Assembly: GCA_028869035.1 (NCBI GenBank)
Contig: JAGWTL010000017.1
Span: forward strand, 1 to 18,916
DNA: 18,916 nucleotides
Direction: 5' to 3'
Source of the DNA: Burkholderiales bacterium
GTDB taxonomy: Bacteria; Pseudomonadota; Gammaproteobacteria; Burkholderiales; Burkholderiaceae_C
Part shown: in pieces, positions 8,003-15,192 of the stretch
Position numbering within the stretch: position 1 is the stretch's first letter
Layout of the letters: each line of letters opens with the position of its first letter
Notes under the pieces: model-generated
Told to the model about the DNA's origin: nothing
Database searches by the model: none
What the model saw: the letters and a program-made list of their open reading frames with translations, nothing else
Position numbers and translations under genes: made by a program

Positions 8003-8070
8003 AGCGCCTCCTTCATTTCGGTGGCACTTCTGTTTCTCGACGAAATGGATGTGCGGATCGCGTGTTTCAT
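7969..8070 (-). repeat. Tandem duplication of the murC start region, one copy frameshifted
   Basis: Minus-strand bases 8070-8038 and 8002-7969 are near copies. Both read RTGAARCACGCGATC, and both end CATTTCGTCG. Across about 33 aligned bases there are roughly four substitutions and one single-base gap. The downstream copy is the real murC start (MKHAIKHIHFVG). The upstream copy would read MKHAIR-HIHFV but for the missing base, which shifts its frame. The repeat distance of 68 bases becomes 69, a multiple of three, if that base is restored. Confidence 0.8.
7999..8070 (-). other. Bridging mini-ORF between murG and murC (23 codons)
   Basis: The ATG at 8070 overlaps the murG stop (ATGA), and the TGA at 7999-8001 overlaps the murC GTG start (GTGA). 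The predicted peptide begins MKHAIRTSISS and ends ATEMKEAL. GAGGAG in the end of murG lies 8 bases before the ATG. It arises from the frameshifted copy of the murC start. It most likely acts as a coupling ORF that carries ribosomes from murG to murC, not as a functional protein; translation is unproven. Confidence 0.4.
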
Positions 8071-9128
8071 CGTGCCAGCTCCTCGCAGGCGGCGACCACC
8101 TGTGCGGTGGCCTCGGTCCGGGCCAGCTTGCTCGCCTGCTCGGCCCAGCGCAGCAGCGTGCTGCGGTCCGTGCCCTGCAGCAGTTCGGCCAGTCGCTCTG
8201 GCGTCATGTCGTCCTGGGCCAACAGGAGCCCGCCTCCCTGATCCACCAGAAAGCGGGCGTTGGCGGTCTGGTGGTCGTCCACCGCCGCCGGGAAGGGCAC
8301 AAAGATGGCGGCCGCACCCACCGCGGCGATCTCGGTCACGGTGCTGGCGCCGGCGCGGCAAAGCACCAGATCGGCTGCCGCAAAGGCCTGTGCCGTGTCG
8401 TCGATGAAGGGCGTCAGTTCGGCCTGCACGCCGGCCGCCGCGTAGTTGGCGCGCAGCGCATCGATCTGCGTCGCCCCGCTCTGGTGGATGACCTGCGGCC
8501 GCTGCGCGGCGGGGATCAGGGCCAGGGCGCGCGGCACAACCTCATTGAGCGCCCGGGCGCCCAGGCTGCCGCCCACCACCAGCAGGCGCAGTGGTCCGCT
8601 GCGTGCGGCAAAACGCGCCGCCGGCGCAGGCTGGCGCAGGAAGGCAGCGCGCAGCGGATTGCCCACCCACTGCCCCTTTTTCATCACCCCCGGGAAAGCG
8701 CTGAACACACGGTCGGCCACGCCGGCCAGCACCTTGTTGGCCATGCCCGCCACCGAGTTCTGCTCGTGCAGCACCAGGGGCTTGCCCAGCAGCACCCCCA
8801 TCATCCCCGCCGGAAAGGTGATGTAGCCTCCCAGGCCGATCACCACGTCGGGTTTGACACGACGGATCACCCCGATGCTCTGGCCAAAAGCCTTGAGCAG
8901 GCGCAGGGGCAGCAAGGCCAGGGTCAGCGGGCCCTTGCCACGCACCCCGCCGAAATCGATGCTCTCGAAGGCAAAACCGTGCGGCGGCACCAGCCGGCCT
9001 TCCATGCCGCTCTGGTTGCCCAGCCAGTGCACGCGCCAGCCGCGCTCGCGCAGGGCCTCGGCCACGGCCAGACCCGGGAAGATGTGCCCGCCGGTTCCGC
9101 CTGCCATCACAAGGGCGCACTTGCTCAT
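8067..9128 (-). CDS. murG: UDP-GlcNAc:lipid I N-acetylglucosamine transferase MurG
   Basis: A 353-residue GT-B glycosyltransferase on the inner face of the membrane that converts lipid I to lipid II. Motifs: the N-terminal G loop GGTGGHIFPG (10-19) with His15, the second loop GLGGYITFPAG (98-108), HEQNSVAGMANK (121-132), GGSLGA (186-191) in the C-terminal domain, and the donor-binding RAGASTVTE (258-266) with Glu266, followed by DDHQT (284-288). The start ATG at 9128 has GGGAGG about 6 bases upstream and overlaps the stop of a repeat-derived mini-ORF that separates it from ftsW. Length is normal. Confidence 0.97.
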   Translation of the reverse strand: MSKCALVMAGGTGGHIFPGLAVAEALRERGWRVHWLGNQSGMEGRLVPPHGFAFESIDFGGVRGKGPLTLALLPLRLLKAFGQSIGVIRRVKPDVVIGLGGYITFPAGMMGVLLGKPLVLHEQNSVAGMANKVLAGVADRVFSAFPGVMKKGQWVGNPLRAAFLRQPAPAARFAARSGPLRLLVVGGSLGARALNEVVPRALALIPAAQRPQVIHQSGATQIDALRANYAAAGVQAELTPFIDDTAQAFAAADLVLCRAGASTVTEIAAVGAAAIFVPFPAAVDDHQTANARFLVDQGGGLLLAQDDMTPERLAELLQGTDRSTLLRWAEQASKLARTEATAQVVAACEELAR

Positions 9129-9301
9129 GCCTGCCCTCCCGTGTGCGATGACACCCGCTGCGCGGGTATGACTTTGTCGCTGCGCGACTTCAATGACGGC
9201 GCCGCAGGCGCCATGAAGAAAGTCATGCGGGCGCAGCCCGCGTCATCGATGCGCCGCAGGCGCGAGATCATGCCCGCGCAGCGGGTGTCATGCGCGCTCA
9301 T
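9125..9301 (-). other. Bridging mini-ORF between ftsW and murG (58 codons)
   Basis: The ATG at 9301 overlaps the ftsW stop (ATGA) and the TGA at 9125-9127 overlaps the murG start (ATGA). GGAGG lies 6 bases before its ATG. The whole ORF is made of the palindromic repeat array at 9148-9291. The peptide starts MSAHDTRCAGM and ends SSHTGGQA, and it resembles the mini-ORF at 10545-10661 (MSAHDALCERM ... SSTGGQV). No domain is recognisable. Translation and function are unproven; coupling of ftsW to murG is the likeliest effect. Confidence 0.35.
9148..9291 (-). repeat. REP-like array of six hairpins with TGC/GCA loops
   Basis: Six short palindromes lie in a row, each with the three-base loop TGC or GCA: 9153-9167, 9177-9187, 9198-9212, 9227-9241, 9251-9263 and 9273-9285. 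Several are separated by atgac/gtcat spacers. The outer 25 bases (9148-9172 and 9267-9291) are inverted copies of each other, matching at 23 positions. The same family occurs at 10565-10651, with 22 of 25 matches to the left end. This looks like a repetitive extragenic palindrome family that has entered an operon spacer. Confidence 0.75.
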
Positions 9302-10548
9302 GTCCGGCCTCCATGCATCAGTTGCCGGTTCTCGTAGTCGATTCTGAGAACGATGGCCACCGCCACCATGTTCATCAGGATAGCCGAGCCGCCGTAGCTC
9401 ATGAAGGGCAGGGTCAGGCCCTTGGTCGGCAGCGCGCCCAGGTTCACACCCATGTTGATGAAGGCCTGGAAACCCATCCACACGCCCACGCCCTGCGCCA
9501 CCAGGCCGGCGAAGACGCGGTCCAGCGCGATGGCCTGGCGGCCGATGTGCATGACACGGCGGGTCAGCCAGAAGAACAGCGCGACGATGGTGAGCACACC
9601 CAGCAGACCGAACTCCTCGCCGATCACGGCCAGCAGGAAATCGGTGTGCGCCTCGGGCAGCCAGTGCAGCTTCTCGACGCTGCCGCCCAGACCCACACCG
9701 AAGATCTGGCCGCGCCCGAAGGCGATCAGCGAGTGCGAGAGCTGGTAACCCTTGCCCAGGGTGTGGCGCTCGTCCCAGGGGTTGAGGTAGGCGAAGATGC
9801 GTTCGCGCCGCCACTCGCTCAGCGCGATCATCAGCACGAAGGCCACCAGCAGGATGGCCGCGATCAGGAAGAACATGCGGGCGTTGACGCCGCCCAGGAA
9901 GAGGATGCCCATGGCAATGATCGCGATCACCATGAACGCGCCCATGTCGGGCTCGGCCAGCAGCAGCACGCCGATCAGCGCCACGGCCGCGCCCATGGGC
10001 GCGACGGCGCGGAAGAAATGCTCCTTCACGTCCATCTTGCGCACCATGTAGTCGGCCGCGTACAGCAGCACGGCCAGCTTGGCCAGTTCCGAGGGCTGGA
10101 AGTTCATCACGCCCAGCGAGATCCAGCGCCGTGCGCCGTTCACGCCCTTGCCGATGCCGGGAATCAGCACGGCCAGCAGCAGCGCCAGGGCGATCAGCAG
10201 CAGCCAGGGCGCCATCTTTTCCCATTTCGCCATGGGGATCTGGAAAGCAATCAGGGCCAGCACAAAGGCCACCGCCAGCGAGAGCAGGTGGCGGCTCAGG
10301 AAGTGCGTGTGCGCGTAACGGCCGAACTTGGGGTTGTCGGGCAGCGCAATGGAGGCCGAGTAGACCATCACCAGCCCCCAGGCCAGCAGGGCGACCACGA
10401 CCCAGATCAGCGCATGATCGAAGTCGGACAGGCGCACCGGCTGGTTGCCGCTGCGCCCGAAGCCCTGGTGACCCAGACGCACGGGCAAGGCGTCGGTCGC
10501 AGGCGCGCCGCCGAACCAGCCACGCAGGCGCTGCGTCAGCGCGCTCAT
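9298..10548 (-). CDS. ftsW: Septal peptidoglycan polymerase FtsW (SEDS family)
   Basis: A 416-residue polytopic membrane glycosyltransferase that polymerises lipid II at the septum together with FtsI. A soluble N-terminus of about 45 residues is followed by roughly ten hydrophobic helices. Family motifs include GARRWISLG (138-146), EPDMG (199-203) with the conserved acidic pair, PEAHTDFLLAVIGEE (298-312) and the C-terminal PTKGLTLPFMSYGGS (374-388), characteristic of FtsW and RodA; cluster position says FtsW. The ATG at 10548 has GGAGG upstream and overlaps the stop of a mini-ORF coming from murD. Its own stop overlaps the start of the next mini-ORF leading to murG. Confidence 0.97.
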   Translation of the reverse strand: MSALTQRLRGWFGGAPATDALPVRLGHQGFGRSGNQPVRLSDFDHALIWVVVALLAWGLVMVYSASIALPDNPKFGRYAHTHFLSRHLLSLAVAFVLALIAFQIPMAKWEKMAPWLLLIALALLLAVLIPGIGKGVNGARRWISLGVMNFQPSELAKLAVLLYAADYMVRKMDVKEHFFRAVAPMGAAVALIGVLLLAEPDMGAFMVIAIIAMGILFLGGVNARMFFLIAAILLVAFVLMIALSEWRRERIFAYLNPWDERHTLGKGYQLSHSLIAFGRGQIFGVGLGGSVEKLHWLPEAHTDFLLAVIGEEFGLLGVLTIVALFFWLTRRVMHIGRQAIALDRVFAGLVAQGVGVWMGFQAFINMGVNLGALPTKGLTLPFMSYGGSAILMNMVAVAIVLRIDYENRQLMHGGRT

Positions 10549-10661
10549 ACCTGGCCTCCTGTCGATGACGCTCGCTGCGCGGGCATGACGTCGGTCATTT
10601 CGTCATCGATGCCGCGCAGCGGCGAAGTCATGCGCTCGCAGAGCGCGTCATGGGCACTCAT
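10545..10661 (-). other. Bridging mini-ORF between murD and ftsW (38 codons)
   Basis: The ATG at 10661 overlaps the murD stop (ATGA), and the TGA at 10545-10547 overlaps the ftsW start (ATGA). AAGGGGGG lies about 5 bases before its ATG. The peptide begins MSAHDALCERM and ends SSTGGQV, similar at both ends to the mini-ORF between ftsW and murG. The coding content comes from the REP-like element at 10565-10651. A coupling role is inferred from the overlaps only. Confidence 0.35.
10565..10651 (-). repeat. REP-like hairpin element between murD and ftsW
   Basis: A shorter member of the family seen at 9148-9291. Hairpins at 10570-10584, 10611-10623 and 10632-10646 again have TGC or GCA loops, and atgac/gtcat pairs at 10585-10598. 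The outer 25-base ends (10565-10589 and 10627-10651) are inverted copies matching at 21 positions. It lies wholly inside the murD-ftsW spacer. Confidence 0.7.
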
Positions 10662-12541
10662 GCCAGCCCCCCTTCATCCGACAGGGCCTGCACGGCCTCG
10701 ACGAAGACGCTGGCGCGGTGCTCGTAATCCTTGAACATGTCGAAGCTGGCGCAGGCCGGCGACAGGAGCACGGCGTCCCCGGCCTGCGCCTGTACGCGGG
10801 CCAGGGCCACGGCCTCGGGCAAGGTGCCCGCGTCCAGCAGGGGCACGCCCGTGTCCTGCACCGCCGCACGGATGGCGGGCGCATCGCGCCCGATCAGCAC
10901 GACCGCGCGGGCATAACGCTGCACCGGCCCGAAGAGCGGTGCAAAGTCCTGCCCCTTGCCGTCGCCGCCGAGGATGACGACGATACGCCGCTCGGTTCCC
11001 AGGCCGGTCAGGGCCGCCACGGTGGCGCCGACGTTGGTGCCCTTGCTGTCGTCGAAGTACTCGACCCCGTTCACGATCGCGACCGGCTCCACCCGGTGAG
11101 GCTCGCCGCGATATTCGCGCAGGCCGTAGAGCATGGGACCCAAGGCGCAGCCGGCGGCCTGGGCCAGGGCCAGCGCGGCCAGGGCGTTGGTGGCGTTGTG
11201 GCGGCCGCGGATGCGCAGGGCGTCGGCCGGCATCAGGCGCTGGATGAAGATCTCTTCCTCTTCACCCTTTTTCCGTTTCTGCGTCTCGTCGGCCTCCTGC
11301 GCGCGCACCAGCCAGGCCATGCCGTTGACCATCTCGATGCCGTAGTCACCCGGGCGCTGCGGCATCTCGACCCCGAAGCTCAGGTACTCGCGCCACTGCG
11401 GCTTTTGCAGCCTGACGCGCACCGGCTCGGGGAGCATGGCCATCACCGCCGCATCGTCGCGGTTGAGCACCAGCAGGCCCTGGTCGCCGAAAATGCGCGC
11501 CTTGGCCGCCCCGTAGGCCTCCATGCTGCCGTGCCAGTCCAGATGGTCCTGGGTGAGGTTGAGCACTACGGCGGCCGTAGGCTCGAAGCCCTGCACGCCG
11601 TCGAGCTGGAAGCTGGACAGCTCCAGCACCCAGACCTCGGGCAGGGTGCCCGCATCGAGGTGCTGCGCCAGCACATCAAGCAGATTGGGGCCGATATTGC
11701 CCGCCACCGCCACGGTCTTCTCCGCGTGGGCCACCAGCTGGCCGGTCAGGGAGGTCACGGTGGTCTTGCCGTTGGTGCCGGTGATGGCCAGCACCTTGGG
11801 GGCATAGGCCTGCCCGGCCCGCAGGTCGCGCAGGGCGCGTGCAAACAAATCCACTTCGCCGCCCACCCACAGGCCCATGGCCTGCGCCGCCTGCCAGACC
11901 GGCGCCACCATGGCCGGGGTCAGGCCCGGGCTCTTGAAGACGGCACGGATACCCTGCCCCTCGACCAGGCCGGTTTCGAAAGCGCCCGCACGGAATTCGA
12001 CCTGCGGCAGTTCGGCCTGCAACTGGGCCAGCTGAGGCGGTGTCTCACGGGTATCGGCCACCGTCACGCGCGCACCCTGGCGCACGCACCAGCGGGCCAT
12101 GGCCAGGCCCGAAGCACCCAGGCCCAGCACGAGCACCTGCTGGCCTTGCAGAGGTGACACCACGGGCTCGGGTGCCGCATCGCAGGCGGAGGCCTCCTCC
12201 TGCGATGCGGCGCTGTTGTTGTCATCCGGCGCGACCTGCGCCGTCGGCTCGGGCGTGCCCGCATCGGTGAACAGTTGGGCGACAAAGGCCGCGGCCTCAC
12301 GCGCGGCCGTCAGGGTCTCGGGCAGGGGGCGCTTGGCCGGCTTGCCGGTCGCGGACACGGACACGGAAACCTGGCGTTCGGCGTCGACAGAAGACGGCAA
12401 CGCATCCTGCCCGCTATCAGGCGCAGGGGCTTCGCTCGCGCCCTGCGGGGGCACATTCTCCGCCGGCGAAAACACCGAAGCCGCCTTGTCCAGAGGCGGC
12501 AGCAGGCGGGACCGATCGTCGGGTAAGTCGTTTTCGTTCAT
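10658..12541 (-). CDS. murD: UDP-MurNAc-L-Ala--D-glutamate ligase MurD with long N-terminal extension
   Basis: A 627-residue protein, far longer than the usual 440-500. The ligase part starts at about residue 132 with VLVLGLGASGLAMARWC and contains the ATP loop TGTNGKTT (254-261), NLTQDHLDWHGSM (328-340), RGRHNATNALAA (445-456) and DDSKGTNVGA (497-506). It adds D-Glu to UDP-MurNAc-L-Ala in the cytoplasm. A charged insert (QKRKKGEEEE, 421-430) interrupts the domain. Residues 1-130 are Pro/Ala/Ser/Glu-rich with no recognised domain and include a DNA palindrome. I chose the ATG at 12541 because it overlaps the mraY stop (ATGA), although no clear Shine-Dalgarno precedes it. A start near codons 127-128 (GTG GTG) would give a normal MurD but also lacks one. 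The enzyme call is certain; the N-terminus is not. Confidence 0.92.
   Translation of the reverse strand: MNENDLPDDRSRLLPPLDKAASVFSPAENVPPQGASEAPAPDSGQDALPSSVDAERQVSVSVSATGKPAKRPLPETLTAAREAAAFVAQLFTDAGTPEPTAQVAPDDNNSAASQEEASACDAAPEPVVSPLQGQQVLVLGLGASGLAMARWCVRQGARVTVADTRETPPQLAQLQAELPQVEFRAGAFETGLVEGQGIRAVFKSPGLTPAMVAPVWQAAQAMGLWVGGEVDLFARALRDLRAGQAYAPKVLAITGTNGKTTVTSLTGQLVAHAEKTVAVAGNIGPNLLDVLAQHLDAGTLPEVWVLELSSFQLDGVQGFEPTAAVVLNLTQDHLDWHGSMEAYGAAKARIFGDQGLLVLNRDDAAVMAMLPEPVRVRLQKPQWREYLSFGVEMPQRPGDYGIEMVNGMAWLVRAQEADETQKRKKGEEEEIFIQRLMPADALRIRGRHNATNALAALALAQAAGCALGPMLYGLREYRGEPHRVEPVAIVNGVEYFDDSKGTNVGATVAALTGLGTERRIVVILGGDGKGQDFAPLFGPVQRYARAVVLIGRDAPAIRAAVQDTGVPLLDAGTLPEAVALARVQAQAGDAVLLSPACASFDMFKDYEHRASVFVEAVQALSDEGGLA
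12174..12211. repeat. 38-base near-perfect palindrome inside the murD 5' region
   Basis: The two 19-base arms (12174-12192 and 12193-12211) are reverse complements except for one base, with no loop between them. It lies in the codons for about residues 110-123 of the MurD extension (around SQEEASACD). There is no T-run, so it is not a terminator. It could be a protein-binding palindrome or a repeat insertion kept in frame. Confidence 0.7.
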
Positions 12542-13716
12542 CGCAGTTTCAAGGTCGACAGGCCCACCAGGCACAGCAGCATGGTGATGATCCAGAAGCG
12601 CACGACCACCTGGGTCTCCTTCCAGCCGTTCTTCTCGAAGTGGTGGTGCAACGGGGCCATCTTGAACAGGCGCCGGCCCTCGCCGTATTTCTTCTTCGTG
12701 TATTTGAACCAGCTCACCTGCAGCATCACGCTCAGGGCCTCGGCCACGAAGATGCCACCCATGATGGCCAGCACGATCTCCTGGCGCACGATGACGGCAA
12801 TGGTTCCCAGCGCACCGCCCAGGGCCAGCGCGCCCACATCGCCCATGAAGACCTGTGCCGGATGCGTGTTGAACCAGAGGAAGGCCAGGCCCGCACCGGC
12901 CATGGCCGAGCAGAAGATCAGCACCTCACCCGAGCCCGGGATATGCGGGAAGAACAGGTACTTGGAATAGACCGCACTGCCGGTCACGTAGGCAAAGACA
13001 CCGAGCGCCGAGCCGACCATGACCACGGGCATGATGGCCAGGCCATCCAGGCCGTCGGTCAGATTCACCGCATTGCTGGCCCCGACGATGACCAGGTAGG
13101 TCAAAACGACGAAGCCGATCACACCCAGCGGGTACGTGACTTGTTTGAAGAAAGGAAGCAGCAGGCCGGCTTTCGCCGGCAGGTCGACCGAGAACCCCGA
13201 ACGTACCCAGGTGACGAATAACTCCCAAACGCCCTGGTTGCTGCTGCCGGAAATCGAGAAGACGAGGTAGAAGGCGGCGATCAGGCCGATCACCGACTGC
13301 CAGAAATACTTTTCGCGCGAGCGCATGCCCTCGGGGTCCTTGTTGACCACCTTGCGCCAGTCATCGACCCAGCCGATGGCGCCGAAACCCAGCGTGACCA
13401 GCAGCACGATCCAGACGAAGCGGTTGGACCAGTCGAACCACAAGAGGGTCGAGATGCCGATGGCCATGAGGATGAGCACGCCACCCATGGTGGGTGTGCC
13501 GCTCTTGGAGAGATGCGTCTCCATGCCGTAGCCGCGCACGGGCTGGCCGATCTTGAGTTCACGCAGACGCCGGATCACCCAGGGTCCGGCTACCAGACCG
13601 ATCAGCAGCGCGGTCAGCGCGGCCATCACGGCGCGGAAGGTCAGGTACTGGAAGACCCGGAAATAGCCGAACTCCGGCGAGAGAGTCTGGAGCCACTGGG
13701 CCAGGCTAAGCAGCAT
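12538..13716 (-). CDS. mraY: Phospho-MurNAc-pentapeptide translocase MraY
   Basis: A 392-residue polytopic membrane enzyme that transfers phospho-MurNAc-pentapeptide to undecaprenyl phosphate, making lipid I. About ten hydrophobic segments are visible. Active-site motifs: THLSKSGTPTMGG (67-79), the aspartate pair in WVDDWRK (Asp118, Asp119), NLTDGLDGLA (218-227), FMGDVGALALGG (290-301) and the HHHFEKNGW loop (357-365). The ATG at 13716 lies within the end of murF, an 11-base overlap, with AAGGA 8 bases upstream. The stop overlaps the chosen murD start as ATGA. Length is normal for betaproteobacteria, somewhat longer than the E. coli protein. Confidence 0.98.
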   Translation of the reverse strand: MLLSLAQWLQTLSPEFGYFRVFQYLTFRAVMAALTALLIGLVAGPWVIRRLRELKIGQPVRGYGMETHLSKSGTPTMGGVLILMAIGISTLLWFDWSNRFVWIVLLVTLGFGAIGWVDDWRKVVNKDPEGMRSREKYFWQSVIGLIAAFYLVFSISGSSNQGVWELFVTWVRSGFSVDLPAKAGLLLPFFKQVTYPLGVIGFVVLTYLVIVGASNAVNLTDGLDGLAIMPVVMVGSALGVFAYVTGSAVYSKYLFFPHIPGSGEVLIFCSAMAGAGLAFLWFNTHPAQVFMGDVGALALGGALGTIAVIVRQEIVLAIMGGIFVAEALSVMLQVSWFKYTKKKYGEGRRLFKMAPLHHHFEKNGWKETQVVVRFWIITMLLCLVGLSTLKLR

Positions 13717-15130
13717 GATGTTCTTCCTTGTTCTGTTCGGCGTGGGCGCTCACGGCCTGCACCACCCGCTCCATGCGCATGAAACGTGAGCCCTTGACCA
13801 GCACGCTGGTCAGGTCCGGCAGGGCCTGCAGCACGGCGGCGTTCAGCGCCTCGACGTCGCTGAAGTGGCGCGCTCCCGGGAAGTTCGCCACGCTCTGGGC
13901 TGTCTGCTCTCCGAGGGCGTAGAGCTGTTCGATCCCCCGCTCGCGCGCATAGGCACCGACCTCGGCATGGAAACGCGGACCTTCGCTGCCCACCTCGCCC
14001 ATGTCACCGAGCGCCAGCAGGCGCGGGCCCGGCAGACCAGCCAGCACATCGATGGCAGCGCGCACCGAATCCGGGTTGGCGTTGTAGCTGTCGTCCACCA
14101 GGGTCAGGGTACGGCCGCACAACTGGAGCGCCAGCGCGCGCGAGCGCCCCTTGACCGGCTCGAAGGCCTCCAGCCCAAGGGCGATGTGGGACAGGGGCAC
14201 ACCGGCCGCCAGCGCGCAGGCAGCAGCGGCCAACGAGTTCTTGACGTTGTGCAGGCCCGCCACGTGCAGCGTGTAGCTCAGCGGCCCGGCCGGGGTACGC
14301 GCCTGGACCTGCCAGGCCGCGCCGCTCCACTGGGGCGTGACGCAGCTGAGATCGGCCGCGTCGGCCCGTTCCGTGATGGCGAAGGTGAGTTGCGGTCGCG
14401 CACCGGCGAGTTCATGCCACAGGGTGCTGTACGCGTCATCGGCCGGGAACACCGCCGTGCCGCTACCCCCCAGCGCCGAGATCACCGAACCGTTCTCGCG
14501 TGCCACGGCCTCGATGCTGGCCATGAACTCCAGGTGCTCGCGCTGCGCGTTGTTGACCAGGGCCACCGTGGGCTGGGCCATGCCGGCCAGCAGGGCGATC
14601 TCGCCCGGGTGGTTCATGCCCAGCTCGACCACGGCCTGCTGGTGCGTGCCGCGCAGGCGCAGCAGGGTCAGCGGCACGCCGATCTCGTTGTTGAGGTTGC
14701 CCTCGGTGGCCAAGGTGGCTTGTGGCTTCCAGGCGCGCAGGATGGCGGCGACCATCTGCGTCACCGTGGTCTTGCCATTGCTGCCGGTCACGGCGATCAG
14801 CGGCAGCTTGTGTAACGCGCGCCAGCCCGTGGCGAGCTGGCCCAGCGCCCGTTTGCCGTCGCTCACGACCAGGCCGCTCAGGCCCGAGGCGCGCAGGGCA
14901 GCCTCGTCGCTGCACAGGGCTGCCACCGCGCCGGCATGCTGGGCCTGGGCGATGAAAGTGTTGCCGTCGAAACGCTCGCCCTGGAGCGCCACGAACAGAT
15001 CGCCATGCTGCAGGGTGCGCGTGTCGCTGTGCACGCGCTGCACACCGACCAGGCCATCACCCACCAGGCGCGCGCCAGCCAGCCAGGGCAGGGCCTGCTG
15101 CAGATTGAACATGATGGTGTGGGCGCTCAC
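13706..15130 (-). CDS. murF: UDP-MurNAc-tripeptide--D-Ala-D-Ala ligase MurF
   Basis: A 474-residue cytoplasmic ligase that adds the D-Ala-D-Ala made by Ddl, completing the pentapeptide precursor. Motifs: the N-terminal substrate domain with SDTRTLQHGDLFVAL (35-49), the ATP loop TGSNGKTT (115-122), EGNLNNEIGVP (143-153), NNAQREHLEF (193-202) and DDSYNANPDS (346-355). The frame is open well upstream. I chose GTG at 15130 because it overlaps the preceding mini-ORF stop (GTGA) and has GGAG about 9 bases upstream; the ATG at 15112 (MFNLQQ) is the alternative and lacks a ribosome site. It overlaps mraY by 11 bases. Confidence 0.95.
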   Translation of the reverse strand: MSAHTIMFNLQQALPWLAGARLVGDGLVGVQRVHSDTRTLQHGDLFVALQGERFDGNTFIAQAQHAGAVAALCSDEAALRASGLSGLVVSDGKRALGQLATGWRALHKLPLIAVTGSNGKTTVTQMVAAILRAWKPQATLATEGNLNNEIGVPLTLLRLRGTHQQAVVELGMNHPGEIALLAGMAQPTVALVNNAQREHLEFMASIEAVARENGSVISALGGSGTAVFPADDAYSTLWHELAGARPQLTFAITERADAADLSCVTPQWSGAAWQVQARTPAGPLSYTLHVAGLHNVKNSLAAAACALAAGVPLSHIALGLEAFEPVKGRSRALALQLCGRTLTLVDDSYNANPDSVRAAIDVLAGLPGPRLLALGDMGEVGSEGPRFHAEVGAYARERGIEQLYALGEQTAQSVANFPGARHFSDVEALNAAVLQALPDLTSVLVKGSRFMRMERVVQAVSAHAEQNKEEHHAA

Positions 15131-15192
15131 TGGATAAGCTCCGTGCTGTGCACTGCGGTGCGAGCGCCTTCGGACGGCCGGGCGGCGCTCAT
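15127..15192 (-). other. Bridging mini-ORF between murE and murF (21 codons)
   Basis: The ATG at 15192 overlaps the murE stop (ATGA), and the TGA at 15127-15129 overlaps the murF GTG start (GTGA). AGGAG lies 7 bases before the ATG. The peptide starts MSAARPSEGARTA. It has exactly the same length as the mini-ORF between ftsL and ftsI, and the two share GGCCGTCC, AAGGC and GCACCGCAG in the same order, so they derive from one repeat type. Translation is unproven. Confidence 0.4.
15166..15186. repeat. Copy 1 of a dispersed 21-base repeat
   Basis: The plus strand reads gccttcggacggccgggcgg followed by c. It is nearly the same as 18479-18500 and 18896-18916. The copy is followed six bases later by the tcat of the murE stop and mini-ORF start. 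Confidence 0.6.

Noticed and set aside
9129..9297. CRISPR array or intrinsic terminator in the ftsW-murG spacer
   Set aside because: The repeats are palindromes of varying stem sequence without uniform spacers, and none is followed by a T-run, so they fit neither a CRISPR array nor a terminator.
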